DNA of 64,000 nucleotides from Calliopsis andreniformis. Its lineage: Eukaryota; Arthropoda; Insecta; Hymenoptera; Andrenidae. Positions 25,641 to 39,130 of the stretch are shown here, one piece after another. The number at the start of each line of letters is the position of its first letter. Position 1 is the stretch's first letter. A program made the position numbers and the translations under genes. Under the pieces are notes generated by a model. That model was not told the origin of the DNA. It saw only the letters and a list, made by a program, of their open reading frames with translations, and made no database searches. The stretch is taken from NCBI RefSeq assembly GCF_051401765.1, contig NC_135069.1:10642501-10706500 (forward strand). Reading direction: 5' to 3'.

Positions 25641-27590
25641 ATTTGTGGGAAATTTCTACGTGTGAGAAATACTGAATCCAGAGATGTAGACAAATCTGAA
25701 AATTATTGAAAGATGAGTACAGTTTGTGATATTTGAAAGCTGAAATGAGTCTTTAATTGGGTGCTATTTCTCTAATTTTGTACATGAAAGTAGGAATTTG
25801 TGTATATCGAGTGGTTATTGACATGGATAATGGACCTTTTAATTCCAATGGCCATCTATAGACACTGGTTTTTGAAATTTCTGTTTTATAGATGAAGGTC
25901 GCAAGATTAACTTCTTCACGATCGATAGTGTAGATGCACATCATTGTATTTTTAACTCACGAAAGCTACACATCACTATATTTATTTTTATAGGATTCCG
26001 TATACACAAGTATTACTGAAAATTTTGTAATAGGCGTAGTAGAACCTTGATTGTTGTAATGTAATGAGACTGAATATTCATGCAATTATCAGTGATATCG
26101 AAGTAAATTAGACATTCTTAAATTGAAATTTACTGTTATGTTTATTGGCTATAATGTAATGGGATAAGATATACGTGCAGTAGCCGATATTATAATTACT
26201 GAAATCCTACTGTGCGTAGCATATTATTCACTAGTATATTATTTAGTAGAGTGCATGAGATTGTGTTCTTCTAACTTTACAACTTTCTAAATTCTGTACA
26301 TAGCTGCCTCTTAAACGTTCAAGGTATTGCATACTATTTCTACCACTATTACTATTTATATTTAGCATATGCTTATTAGATTCATAGGCTAAAGTAATCT
26401 CAGATCCAAACGATTTCGGGTTATTAGAGAAAACCCTTTCTCATCATTTACTAATAATACGAGTCTAAATAAGTTTCACATAAAATTTCATGATTTCAAG
26501 TCTTTAAGTGTAGGAATATTCGAGACCCAATATTACTTTATTTTTATTTTAATTAACAATAACTTTAATTTGATTAATTGTTTACTATGTGTATTACGTA
26601 TTTTCTTTAAACTATCTGCGAATACCGAAGGAAGTATACAGGGTGTCCCAGGTTTTTTTGGCTAAATAGTGTCAGTATATTCTACAAATAAAAATAAGAA
26701 AACAATGTTTAAATTATAAATTATATTCTAATTATAAATTATAATTTATATAATTTATATAATTATACTAATTTATAATTATACTAATTATACTAACTTA
26801 GAAATTATACAAAATTTAATTTCAAGTTTTACAATTACTAGAGAATGCTATTTCTTTATTATTACTTTGGTAATGTAAAAAACTGTGCTGTCTCAAACAT
26901 AAAATTCCACATTGTTACATATAATTTTGTTGACATCTGAAGATTGGTGGGTTGAAAATTGTGAGAGCAGAAGTAGATTGGCCATGAGTCTGTCGGATTA
27001 TACACTTGTACAGACTACTAGATGCTATACATCTTTAACTCTTAGGTAACATGGTGGAATTATAATAAATATTTTTATAATTGATGTAAGAATATCTATG
27101 GTTGATTTACAATATTTAAGAAATTAAAAGACTGAATTTTCTCTGTATCACAATATTTTATTGTGCATAATAGAACCCCATTACATAAAATTTAACTATA
27201 CTGATTTAATGAAAATGGGGAACATTTCAATATATTGAACTCTGATTTGTACACTATACAAAAATCTTACTTGGACATGTAATGAATACTATTCTAGAAT
27301 ATTCAAATGTCGCTTTTGGAAGGTCTCAACATTTTATCAGCGTTACTATTAGCTTCTTCGTTTAATACACCGAACCTGCATTGATGTTAATATAAACATT
27401 ATTTTCTAATTCTTATATTTGCAAGTTTCAACTACGGTTCAATTTGCTAGCCTAAAAAATTGAATGCAGCTTTTTCTGTCATCTCAGCTACTTCGAAAGA
27501 TTCATAAGGAAATAGGAGGAGTGATTGAAATAGTATCAAATTATAATGTAGCATGGACTACAGGTTCCCCATTGGGTAAGAAAATTTCTG
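25641..27590. other. AT-rich non-coding stretch with low-complexity AT tract
   Basis: The tract 26697-26815 is an AATTATA/TATAATT low-complexity run. A solitary transposon end lies at 26637-26660, listed separately. No exon was seen. Confidence 0.45.
26637..26660. mobile_element. Solitary mariner-type terminal sequence
   Basis: TACAGGGTGTCCCAGG is the characteristic outer end of many mariner/Tc1-type elements in insects, here preceded by the TA expected at the target. No matching opposite end was found nearby, so this is probably a remnant. Confidence 0.4.
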
Positions 27591-28390
27591 GCGAAAAACT
27601 TAATTTCACGATTGGTTTTCGCTGTACGATGAGGACGGGGCTGGGGTTCTGGCATTTATCCCAAAAGGAAGAGCAAGCAGTTATTTCGCTGGTCGGAATG
27701 AAGCGTGGCGTCCAGGCAAAAAGAAGGCCCCAGTCGTTTTATGCCTTGCTCGCACCGTGTTGTACATTAGCTATAGGTGTGCGTACACACCGAAGGGGAT
27801 AGAAAAAGACCGGACAGGAAGGACGGGGAGGCAGAAAGACCAGAAGGTAATTGTACGAGGCAATCACGAGCGCGTTACAGCGTTCTGCCTAAAAAGCGTG
27901 ACAAAATGTAGTGGCTTCTTCAATTTAGAGAGAAATAGGAGAAAGAAGACGGGAGAGGGGCGAGAAAGAAAGACGGAGGCTGAAGCATAACTAAAATCTT
28001 CATCGTTTCTGATCACGGCGAAACTTTTGATGGGCCATCGTCTCCTCCTGCAAAAAACGACTCGGCCGAGGACGAGTTTCAAAGGACGATAAATAAGATC
28101 TGCGTTTTCCTTCTTCTTGGGATCGCGACTTTTAGGTCTTCGTTCCTTTCGCCGATCCTCTTTTTGTCTTTCGAAGTTACATAAGCGGTTTGGGAATCGA
28201 TTTCTTGCCGACACCGAGAAATTGCTTCTTTGTAATGTTCCCCGATACTTTATTGCAAACTGTGTGTCACTGTTTCTCTTTCACAACAAGTGGAACACTA
28301 CGTTTTCTGTCAACCTTTTTTTTTCCTTTTTGCACACTTTTCCCATTATAGCCATTCCTTATCCTGGTAGGCTTTTGTTTGTAACTTGAA
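27591..28390. other. GC-richer non-coding island
   Basis: The composition is mixed, with short open frames on both strands that are Arg/Lys-rich and unrecognisable. No splice or RNA gene signature. Confidence 0.25.
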
Positions 28391-29200
28391 TTGGTTCTGT
28401 ATGCGCTTTGCCCAAATATGGAATCAGTTTTATCTTGAAGGAAGGGGTAACTAAGGACAAGTTTCAAACTTATGAACTTTGTTCAATTATACTGTATCCA
28501 ATTATTGTCTTCTAAAAATATGTGGATATATTTTCGGTCTTTAAATAGTAAATGAAGCCAGGGAAATACAAAGGATCTACATTTTTAGGTGTGAGTAACT
28601 AAATGCCTATTAAATTAAGGATATTGCAAAGAGATCTAGATCAGCGACTTCTATTTATAAAGAATTCTTTATTCTAGGTAGGATTTCAATGATTCATACT
28701 CAATCTACTCTTCAAAATAGCCATTTCTTCTATTGAATTTTAATTTCTCAAGTCATATCACTTTTGCTGCATTTCATTTCCGTTATTACTATATCTTCGT
28801 ACTGTTGAACTTTAGTAAACAAACTTTACCAAACTTCCTAAACTTCAGCGAATAAATAGCAAATATAAAAGAAACAATGTCTCTTTAAAAGTTTGCTATT
28901 TTTCTTTAAGGATTCTGCAACTACATTCTTTGCTCTGTAATAGTTTACATAAAAAAATGTTTTTAGCGTTGTCAAATATTCTGAATTAAAGATTTCAAAT
29001 ATTCTCTAACCCGAGGAATTAAACTGTGCAGAATATTAAAACCTGTTGTTAAGCTCTTTTTCTCAGCATGTCCTTTCGAAATGCAGAGGTTTTACACTTC
29101 CCTGCCTACAGTTTTATTAAAAAATTCAAACAATTGGTAATCCCCATCAAGTACTTCGCCTCCATCGTTCCAAAATAGCGTAGTCTATCAAGTAAGGAAA
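28391..29200. other. AT-rich non-coding stretch
   Basis: I see nothing to annotate. Confidence 0.45.
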
Positions 29201-29990
29201 GTAGCGATTTCAGAACTCACTCACGATGAAATTAGCCCCATAATAACTCTCAGCGTATCACAGCAAATGATCCGAATCTGCTAATAACCATCGCGCGACT
29301 CACGTAGCGACGCTGGGAAAAAAGAAAGGACGAGGCGGACCGTGAGAGGCCGCTGAGAAATACTGGTCCGCAGCCACCCGTCGCGTTCGGCATTAGCTTC
29401 ATTACGGAGAGGTCAGCCGCGACACTTTCTGACCTTCCTTTTCGGAGCTCCACGAGCTCCCGGAGATAACGAGCGACGTAGAAAGGCGCATCGTGGCATC
29501 GACGTGCCGGGAAACGATGGGAGAGAGCGAGATGGAAAGCGGCCAAGTCGGTTCCTCTGTGCCGGTAAACGACCTTCGGCTCTCCGGTTCCAACTTCTCT
29601 CTTCGAGCGTCAATAGAGTCATTAGTCACGGCCCCTCGGTGTACCCACGATATTCGTGCCTCCTCTACCTGGGCCCTGTTCCTTCTCCCCCTGCCGCCTC
29701 CTCCTCCCCCGTGCACCGCCATGTCCCTTTTTCATCTCCACGGATCGTTACTCCCTGCACAGCACGGAATGTCTTCGACGATGCGTCCGATATTCTTCGA
29801 AGACGTCTTAACGCGTTGCGCAAATATTAGGTGGAGGCTCGTTAATGCTAGGACTGAATAGAGCAACCATATCGAACGAGATGTCTGGCGATGGAGGGTG
29901 GATTGGGTGTTGAAGATGGAAAGTAGGGTGATATGAAAAGGTTCTGTTATTGGCTTCGGGTTTCTGTTGAGGAGGATGCAGGGCTTGGGG
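29201..29990. other. GC-rich non-coding island
   Basis: It contains a CCTCCTCCTCCCCC-type tract near 29698-29712 and overlapping frames on both strands. None is recognisable. Confidence 0.3.
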
Positions 29991-30950
29991 CAGAGCCAGG
30001 GTTTTAGTTTGAAGTTTTGTTAAGTCGAGAAATTTGCCTTGTACGTATTGTTTTCGATTTGTAGGAAGTGATGCTTGAGAATTTTTTAGTAGGTTTAGTA
30101 CGTATGCTTATATAGATTCATATGGTGACCAGGGATACTAGATGTAAGAATATGGAGTTAGTCACAAGTGTTCATGTTACTTGATACTTAAATATTACTT
30201 GTTGACTCGAGTCACGTGACCATTTGTGACTACCTTTTACCTAATGGTGACAGGGTTTAGTATTTTCTCATCATACCCTCGCAGTCGTCTTTCATACTTC
30301 TGAGGGAATTACTTCGTCTTTAATTTTGTTTTATTTTTGCAATTGTCAAATGAAGAACGAGTTATTGACGTACCTATATGCATCAATGTATGGCTAGTCT
30401 AAAACTTAATTAAAATACAATCTTATATAAAAGCATTTGGTTTAATACTAATATATTACTCATTATAGAGCTGCTAAATATTAGCTGTTTACTTCAAGCA
30501 GTAATTGCAAAAATCAATATAATTTACAAATTACAAAAACTTTTCACTAGCGTTCTGACTAACCACTTGGTCATACAATAGAATTATATTTGAAAGATAT
30601 ATTTTAAGGAACAGTTAAAGTTTAAGATCAATGCAAGTTTTAGGTGCATTGACTGTAGTTCACTTGCCAGGCAATAATACCAAACTATGTTTAGCCTACT
30701 CATACAAAATTATCTGCATAATCCAGCCGTTGGTAGCTAGTACATTTAACCCTAAGAATTATATTTTATTACCATGATCATATTTAGAAGACTTCATTAC
30801 ATCTTATTGCACACTTTTCTACAAGAAAGGGTGAAACAAGTACCAATTTCCCTAATTACATCTCAACAATTTCCAAACACATATCTCTAATACTTGCTCC
30901 CATTTCCACCAGAGTAACCACTATCAGTCCCACGAAGGTGTACTCAGAAA
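29991..30950. other. AT-rich non-coding stretch
   Basis: No feature was found beyond a weak foldback around 30165-30240 (TAGTCACAA and its complement). Confidence 0.4.
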
Positions 30951-31620
30951 AAAACGATTCCAAAGGGAGAGGAATTCAGGTAGCGTTAATGGAACGGTGC
31001 AAAAACCACGACACCTACCTGGAAAATGTCCCCGAGGGCTCCTATTGGTCCGAGCGAACGTTTTCCAGCGCGATCGCGGCCAATGAATAATTCACGGTGT
31101 ACCACGTAACGTTTTTGCGCACGAATTACTTCATTAGAGGCGGCCAGTCGCATCCTGTCGCGGCGACGGAGCTGGCTGCCTGCCTTGCATGTCGATTTTA
31201 CCGAAACCTGAAAAGGAAGAGGCGGCAAAGTGGCGGTGAGTTTCTATGCCGTGTCACCGACGACGGGGGTAAATCCTGTACACCCGTCACGTATCTCTGG
31301 ATATATTCCTGAAAAACCTCCGAACGGTAGTCGAATCTCGCGTGTAAATCGCCTCGAGGTGCATTTCTTCTTCCTTCTTCTCTTCACGCGGGTGACGAGG
31401 GGATCATTGGTAATTAAGGGAAAAGCCGAGGTTTTGGTTCAGCGGACGAGCACGCGAAAGAAGACAGCTATCGAAATGCGGGACAGCGACGCGATGTCCA
31501 GCGCGATGGTAATCGAAGCAGACTTCGATTTTTCGAATTTTCTTCAGTTTGCTGGACGTGCTGTTCAAGTTAATTGCCGATGGCGCTCTTGAATCCTAAT
31601 CGAGGGGTGCTGCTGACGTT
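30951..31620. other. GC-rich non-coding island
   Basis: The block is GC-rich with short frames on both strands that show no family resemblance. It is a candidate regulatory block on composition only. Confidence 0.25.
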
Positions 31621-33270
31621 GGTAAGTAGATTAACGTCAAGTGTTGTGAGGTTGAGTTGGCGCAGATGTGAAAGAATATTAGTGTTTGGGTCTGATTTAG
31701 GGGTGGGTTGAGTGTCCTTGGCTCGTGGGAGATGCAGTGAGATGCTTTGATCCTTTGATGCTCGTGACCAGAACTTTAGACACGAAGTTAAGAAAAGGAG
31801 CGACATGCTCTTCCTGCTGAAATTTAGGATATGAACTTCTTTTGAGCTTTAAATTTGTAAATTGAAAGGAAATGGTAGCTATGAGGTTATAAATAATGTC
31901 GTTGGAAATTTATTTTTAGTTATTGAGAAAGTAGGGCAAGTTCATTTTCTTCATGAATGAGATACTTAAGGTTTCGCGATTCATACGATTTAATCCTAGC
32001 CAACACAAAATGAAATCAAATGATTTTGTAAAAATAATCGTATTAAGTAATCATTCAGAACTCGTATGTAGAGCTGCAGGAATTAGAATAAATATATCAG
32101 AAAATTTTGGGTGGATTTTCAAAAATTGATTATTGATTATTGTATTTAAAGAAATGATTTCTTCCATGACCCCCGTTTGACAAGCTTCTTCCTTGCTCTT
32201 AAAACCACTAGGTTTAGAAGAATAGCGAGTTAGAGAGGCGCGATAAATCCAGTGGGTGGCGTGATAAATTTCTTTCGCAGAAACACAAAAAGCGCATTAA
32301 CGTCGCTCGACCGAGCATCCCTGCGACAAGACAGGTAACCGTTGTCATTCGTAGAGAAACTGCTAATGGATACAAGCGAAAAATGGGCGTCTGCCAATCG
32401 GTTTTTAATTCTAAAGAAGCTCCTTGAAAAAGATTATTCGAAGCAAAATCTGTATTTTTTCCTTTGAATTCGATTTTTCTGCTCTTCACTTTTTAACTTT
32501 CTTATGTGTGTAGACATTCGTTTTTCTTTCATATCAACTCCTATTGTAGATATGTATAATTACAAATTACAAGTAATCATGTTTTTTTTTCAATTTATTG
32601 GTTCTATTATACATATACTCTATTAAAATTATAACAAAATAGTACGAAATAATTGACGAAATGAGAATATAACTCCAACTTCTTATTTATCGTAATGATG
32701 CAAAACTATTTAAATAATAGTACGAATAATTGTTCATTACTTCGATTTCAACTTAAAAGTATTTTGATGCTGATACATTCAGTATTATAAATTCACAATT
32801 GACAGTGACTTCAATTGTTTTTCTTAGAGTAGTATAAAGCACACTCAAGACTGAATCTTTTTGCACCCTCATGCTCAGAATAATACATACTAATTTTATT
32901 CTCACAGAAATAGCCAAAAAACGATAAGGTGAATGTCCCAGTAACCGACCATGTACCGGTAGCCAAAGACTAATTAAAGCTAGTTTTAATTAATTTCAAG
33001 CTTTAATTCTACTATACTTAATAAAAAACAAAAACTAGTACATTCAGCTACTGGGACGCAATTGGAGTGTCGGGACATGCACTTTCAGGTTGCCCATTTA
33101 TTGGTATATTTGACACCTTAAGCGTCAAACCTTAATCGTTCTATAATCATTGAACCCCTCAATCAACCACTCTAAAATACTTAACTATTTCCAAAGGAAT
33201 CATTCACCGAGTTCTTCAAACATAAAAATTACGCCTACCCATAAATTCAAGCAAATGCCCAATTTGTTGT
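31621..33270. other. AT-rich non-coding stretch
   Basis: It includes a small GC-richer patch at 32200-32400. A loose inverted pair (TGTCCCAGTA at about 32936 and its complement at about 33051) hints at an old element, but the arms are too diverged to call. Confidence 0.35.
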
Positions 33271-33980
33271 CTCGCATTTCACTCTGAATTACCTTCCATT
33301 CTGGTTTTTCGCCAGTTGTACGATCAAACCAATTTCGAGCACTAAACGACACCCGTTGACATAACAGGTTCGACCAGCCGGCAATACGTCCCGTTTAACA
33401 CGGTCCTCACGTCGCCCGGTAATATTAATTCGATATGCTAATTGAAAAAACATTCCAGCGTAACGAGCTCTCGGGCCGGGGACGTCCTCTTGTCCCTGGC
33501 GCGGCGAATTCTCCGAGGACGAGTGTGTCCGCCTTAAATGAATTAGACTCACGTACACGAGGCGCTACGGAGCGTTCGAATGGCCTATAAATAACGGCTG
33601 GGGTTAGTGTATAGCGGCGTTACGTTGGATTTTCAACGAAGGAGCGGCTTCGATCGATCCGCGGCCGCAGCTTGCATATCGATGCCTCCACGACCGAGCT
33701 CGCGTGCAAATATCTTGATTAACGAGGCCCTCATTTACCCCCGAGAGGCCTTCTTTCACCGGCCACGAAAACATTGTGGCCAGTTCTCACGAGGTGTCTC
33801 GTCGATTAAGAGAATACTTATAGGCCGGCCTGTCGCTTCAAAAGTCGTTTTTACGGTTTCGCTGTCGTGTCACGGGACACCTTGCTCCGCTGAGTTAATG
33901 ATGCGGGTAATCGGCACGTTCCTCAATCTTATTTTTCTTTCGTGTACTCGTGTACTCTTCCCTTCTGGCTTTTAAGGTTT
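33271..33980. other. GC-rich non-coding island
   Basis: It includes a GATCGATCCGCGGCCGC patch near 33651-33668. No exon is recognised. It is a candidate regulatory block. Confidence 0.3.
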
Positions 33981-36781
33981 TAAGGACAGTGAGTTGTGAA
34001 GTTCTCGTGGATACGTTTGGTGAAGATTGAGGGGTCAGAGTGTAAAGTGGAACATGTCCTATAAGCAGGAAAGCTGAGAAATAGAAGATTTATTACTATT
34101 CTTATTTTAAAAAATTTTGTTTGCGTTCAGAATATCTTGTGTTACAAATATTTTTGTGTTTTAAAGCGTAGCCCTATTGTGTAGCCCTATTTAACCCGGA
34201 ATTCTTAAAATGGGTCAAAGTTTAATATGTAAAATATTTAGGTGCCATTAGCGAGCATTAATCAACTGAAAAATTGGAAATTTTCTGTGTTACTACTATT
34301 TTACTTATTTTTAATTAGAATTATATCGATTTTATTACATAATACCAATTCAGGATGGAAAAATTTACAAAGTTTTTTTGACACAACCTAATGTGGTGTT
34401 TTAAGTTGGAGATTAAAAATTTGCTCATTTTTCGTATATTTAATACTGAGCAGTGATGAAAAATGTTAAATAGAAAGCTACTATTGAACTATGACCCAGT
34501 GAAAAGAGTGTATTCGTCTGTTCGAGGAGAATAACCCCGTCTCGACGTTTCACAATTTTTCGCAGTAAGAAATTCTTATGACGCTTTACGATCGTCGCTG
34601 TACCAAGCTTCCATGGCAACAAGCCAATACCCAGCAGATGAATCGTGGCAGGGTTCACGAAATTAGCAGAAAATCGTTGCGATCGATGGTGTGTATTCCC
34701 ATTCATTATGTATATTCAAGTATGGCATCGAGTTTAGTGGTGTTTATGGAATTTCTTTTGTTTTGCATAAGAATTAACAAATGTTAAAATCTTTATTCGA
34801 ACATATGTTGCATAATGAGGTATCTACTTATAACAAAGGAATACTAATTTAGCAACATAACTTTATTTTTTTTAAATTAGAGAAATTTTTAATTATTTTG
34901 GAAATATAATTATAAACACAAATTGTCAACATCTCGATATGAACTTGCAATTATAGATCACTGACGAACTTATAACATACCTTTGTATAAAAATAAAATT
35001 CAGTCATTCAGTTTTCTTCATGGAAGACGCTAGTAAAAGGGGATGAAAATATATAAAATCTATTTAAAAAAAATCGACGAGCCTATAGTGAGGAAATCCC
35101 CTACTATTTTATCATTAACCTCAAAAAACCGATCACTAATTCATCCAATTGCTTTTCCCTAACCTCAATAATTATATTTTTCCGTATACAAACACTTTTA
35201 TCTTATCTAGATCAAAATGGAAGTTCCGTATCGAAAGATTATAGGGGAAAGAATTCCTCGCCATTTTCCTCTTCACTTTCTCCGACAAGTTCGCTCTTTT
35301 TTCCTCTTTGTGCCGTTCTGTGGTCGCGTTTGAAGCGCGTGCCGCTCACGGCGTCAACCATATGGTTTCCTTCCACTCTTTATCGTTCTATGGCTGGGTT
35401 CACCAAGCCAGGGTAATAAATATCATAACCTGAAACCTCGTGGAAGTGTTAGGCTCCCGACTTAATCCAAGTTAAAGCCGCGAAACTCGTCCTGGGGACC
35501 GTCTGTTTCGCTCCCTCAGTCCTTCGTGCCCGTCGTCGGGGTCGCTTTGTCACTCCGACGCCTGATACTTTGTCAGCCCGGGATTTCGGCTCGTCATGCG
35601 ATTAGCAACCCTTGAAATATTCGCAGAATATTTTGTCAGGGTATTCCGTTGACGATGAATTTGTCATTGATGGAACATTTGCGAATTTGTGCCGCCAATC
35701 AAAGTATTTTGGATACAGCATGCTAAGAAATAGTTTCCTTTTGAGATTATTGAGATTCATAAGCATCATTTTGAGTGAAACGTACAATTAAAGGAAGAGG
35801 GAGTAAATAAAAATATATTTGACTTTTTTCTTGAATTTATTAGAATATTTTACATTGTTTTTCTGTATGTGTGTTGCAGTATGTATGATTTCAGAAACGC
35901 GACTCACGAGTATGTAGACTGCTGTTATTTATTTAAATATACAGAGAAGCGCAGAATTCAAATATTGGCTATGCAAAAATGTACAAAATATAAAAAGATA
36001 ATATACATTTTGTAATACAGTAGTATTTGAAAGGAAAAAGATATAGTTAATTAAAGGTTCCATTTTTCTAATTGTGTTTATGAACATAGGAATTTACATA
36101 TACATCTGCAGTCCACACGTGGTATATAATATAAAGGGTGATCGCTTACCTATAAAAAATTTTAAAAATTGGTCGCTTTGGAAAAGATTTAGACGACAAA
36201 TCAATGATAACTAATAATAAGAGTTACTAAGAATAAGCTTCTATCGTGCAATAAATAGATACTCCCAAAATCAACAGAATGTGCCACTTTAGGGAAATAG
36301 AGATAAGAAATATCATGGCTTTTCAAATTTTGCTTAATTTATTAGAATATATTTTTTCTTTCTCAGATAGAAAACATTTGCTCCCCTTCTACCCTTGCGC
36401 CATAGCATCAGGAAACCTGGCAGATGTTCTTGGGCAGCGCTTAGTTCGCCTCATTACCACGAGTCACGTTAATGAGCTTGCGACCCTTGATACTTCACTC
36501 GGCTTTCTCTCCCCTTCTTTTCCTACTGTTTGAATATAAATCGGCTACCAACGCAAGACGCAACAATTATATTTAAAGTAATCAATAAAAATTAGCCGAT
36601 TCATATTCTATAAACTAAAAAATCTCTAAAATTATTTTGATACATCTTCGATAAAGCTTATACATATGGACTGTACTAATTTTAGTAATTGAGAAAATTA
36701 AAAGAATTTTACTTTAATTTAATTGACTAGGTACAAGTTTTACTAAAGTTATTATCTTGAAACTATAGAAAGTATGTAGAC
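33981..36781. other. Mostly AT-rich stretch with two small GC-richer patches
   Basis: GC-richer patches lie at about 35260-35650 and 36370-36500. I find no exon, RNA gene or clear repeat in the interval. Confidence 0.35.
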
Positions 36782-37005
36782 TACCACCCCTGGCAAAAAG
36801 TTCTGCTAGGGGTGAAAATGCAGTAGTATGAAGTTATTAAAAAATAATGTAGCTTTTGAAATGTAAAATGCTATCATATGAACATAAAACATATGGGAAT
36901 ATTAAATAGCTTTGGTATGGTTGTATTTTACATTTTCAAAAACTACAACACTTAAATAATTTTGTGCTGTTGCATTCCATCGATAACTTTTTGTCAAGGG
37001 TAGTA
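36782..37005. mobile_element. TA-flanked miniature inverted-repeat element
   Basis: The left end TACCACCCCTGGCAAAAAGTT and the complement of the right end, TACTACCCTTGACAAAAAGTT, agree at 17 of 21 positions. Pairing continues inward over most of the 224-bp element, for example around TTTGAAAATGTAAAAT near 36925-36940. A TA at both outer ends is what Tc1/mariner-type transposases leave. There is no transposase frame, so it is a non-autonomous passenger. Confidence 0.65.
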
Positions 37006-38094
37006 TTTTACAAACCTTTTATTACATAAAATTGAATTATTACTCCATAGAATTATTGCGAAAAGGGTGTAGAAGTAATTTAAAATATGTATGCCAAATG
37101 CAGAAACATATTCATAGAGAGTGAGTGAAATGTTTCGACTTCGTGGGGACGGAAATCAAACAGTTTCCTCTTGACTTTGCAAAAGGGGAAAAAGGACCGG
37201 CAAGGGGAAGCCGAAGATCGTAGGAATTTCAAGACGACCCCTGGTCTCTGGCAGACAGGCCGTAGATAAAGATAGATGCGTCGGTTTCCGGCGTGTCGAG
37301 TTAACGACTCGAGTTTTATCTGTCGGTCCTCCCTTCGTATCTCTTGTTCCTGGCCGACTGCCGCGCTTGGAAAGCGTAGAAATGGAGATGGAGGGGAAGG
37401 AAAACAGCTTTGAGAAAGAAATTAACAATAGCTTAATTGGAGAAGGAAGCAGGGGGAAATATGTAAAAAAAATACTTAAGAATTGCTAGACAAGACTTTC
37501 GTTTTTGTCTATGAACAATATTTAGTAATTATAAGTTAGAGTTTAAGACGTCTGCAACTTTGTTAGCAAGTCTAACTATAGCGATACTATGACTACATTT
37601 TTTTAACAAATCAGAATATATAATATTTAGAAATTGTTTTACATTTGAACTGTTGTCTAATATTGCATAATATTTGAAATTTTCTTGCTGGAAATGGGAA
37701 AATCAAGAAACTCAGTTAAAAATGAAATTTAAATAAATATTTAAGAATGCTTCATTTGTTACAAGTTATTAAATTTCTGAAAGTATGAGAAGGGGGATAT
37801 TCTTTTTAAATGTCACTACTGTTTTTTATCTACTCTCATATTAAAAGTAGGCGATTATTTGACTTATAATAAATTACTGATTTTTAAATTAAACTTCGTA
37901 TTTTATTAAACACTGCAACTAAAAGTCCTATAAGATATAGTGGATTTTCTAAATTCTCTCCGAAGAAGCTTCATTCATGATAGGCTAAATAAAGTCTTTC
38001 ATTAAAAGTGAGAAATCTTTCCACTTAAATAAAATAAATTATATGTAAAGTATTGTGAAAACCTTCATTTAAATATAAAATACGTTCAGTACTA
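37006..38094. other. Mixed non-coding stretch
   Basis: A GC-richer patch at 37130-37450 is followed by AT-rich DNA. No exon was found. Confidence 0.4.
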
Positions 38095-38417
38095 TTAAGT
38101 ATGGAAAACAATATCGCTAAGTGTCTTCCACGACTTCGTTTGGCAGCATCTCGGAAGAAACTCACTTTTTTGTGACATTCTTGCTTGACATTCATGTGAT
38201 TTAACTCCTTTTTGGCTTATTTTCTGTGGGACTATGTTAAACCTCGAACCTATGCCATAATCAGCGACCTTAAGAACAATGATACTCGTGTTATTAATGG
38301 AATTGGTAAAATAGAGTCTCAGTCGTGCGAGAATACCATAAAAGATTGAGTTTCTTCCGAGACGTTGCCAAACCAAACCATGGAGGCTATTTAAGCGATA
38401 TTCTCTTCCATACTTAA
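38095..38417. mobile_element. TTAA-flanked miniature inverted-repeat element
   Basis: The termini TTAAGTATGGAA and TTCCATACTTAA bracket about 323 bp. The inverted arms extend about 75 bases each, with strong blocks around AATATCGCT and around CTCGGAAGAAACTCA (left about 38149-38163). TTAA at both outer edges is the duplication left by piggyBac-type transposases (established knowledge), but I see no diagnostic CCY terminus, so the superfamily is uncertain. The minus-strand frame 38376-38095 lies wholly inside and looks fortuitous. Confidence 0.7.
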
Positions 38418-38499
38418 TGACACTGAATGCACTGAGTATAAATTAAAATGAAGATTTTCACGACACTGTACAGCCAACTAATTTTATTTAAGTTCAAAG

Positions 38500-39130
38500 A
38501 TTGATCACTCCTAGTGAAATATCCTACACGTGAAAAAGCGCGTGGAAGGCGAACAATGGACAAAGCGAGAAGGAAAGTGATCGACGAAAAAGAAGCGTAA
38601 GGAGCGGATAAAAGGGGTTGACGAGAAGAAAGCGGCAGAGTGACGAGGGAGAAAAAGGAGGACAAAGCGATTGGCGGGGAAAAGGAAATAGTGGGCGAGG
38701 AGGCGGCAGAAAAGGAAGGAAGGGAAGTCGGGGGCAGAGCTGCAGCACGAGTCATCTGGCACTCAGCAGGATTCGAAATAGAATTGGTCTCGTTCCTTCC
38801 TCTCTCGCCTGCTATTTTTCCTCTCTGTTGGCCGTTTCTCTCCCGGAGTGAGAACAAAACGACGGGCAAAAAGACGTCGGGCCGACGGGGCCGACGATGT
38901 TTTCATTGTAATTATGTCCCATGTCCCTTCGGCTTCCCTTGGCCGAACTTTTTACGGGCCTGCTACTAAGCAGCCTGTCAAAGCGTCCTAATTTTTGTCC
39001 CGGATCAGACGCTCCGGATCTCGACGACCTTACTAATTTCTCTCTGCTATTTCAGTCCATTTCTGAATTCCATTAATCTCTTCGTCGAGATCAACCTTCG
39101 GACGAAGGTTCTTGATGCTTAATTGCTGGG
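38500..39130. other. GC-rich island with purine-rich tract
   Basis: A long G/A-rich tract (about 38560-38735) opens several overlapping frames on both strands. Their Ser/Pro/Phe- or Glu/Gly-rich translations are typical of simple-sequence DNA. No real exon is supported. Confidence 0.3.

Noticed and set aside
32930..33065. Possible inverted-repeat element around TGTCCCAGTA
   Set aside because: Only about ten bases pair well and the rest diverges, so it cannot be separated from chance.
38095..38376. Minus-strand 93-codon frame
   Set aside because: It lies within the TTAA-bounded miniature element, whose length is fully explained by inverted repeats. It has no transposase motif.
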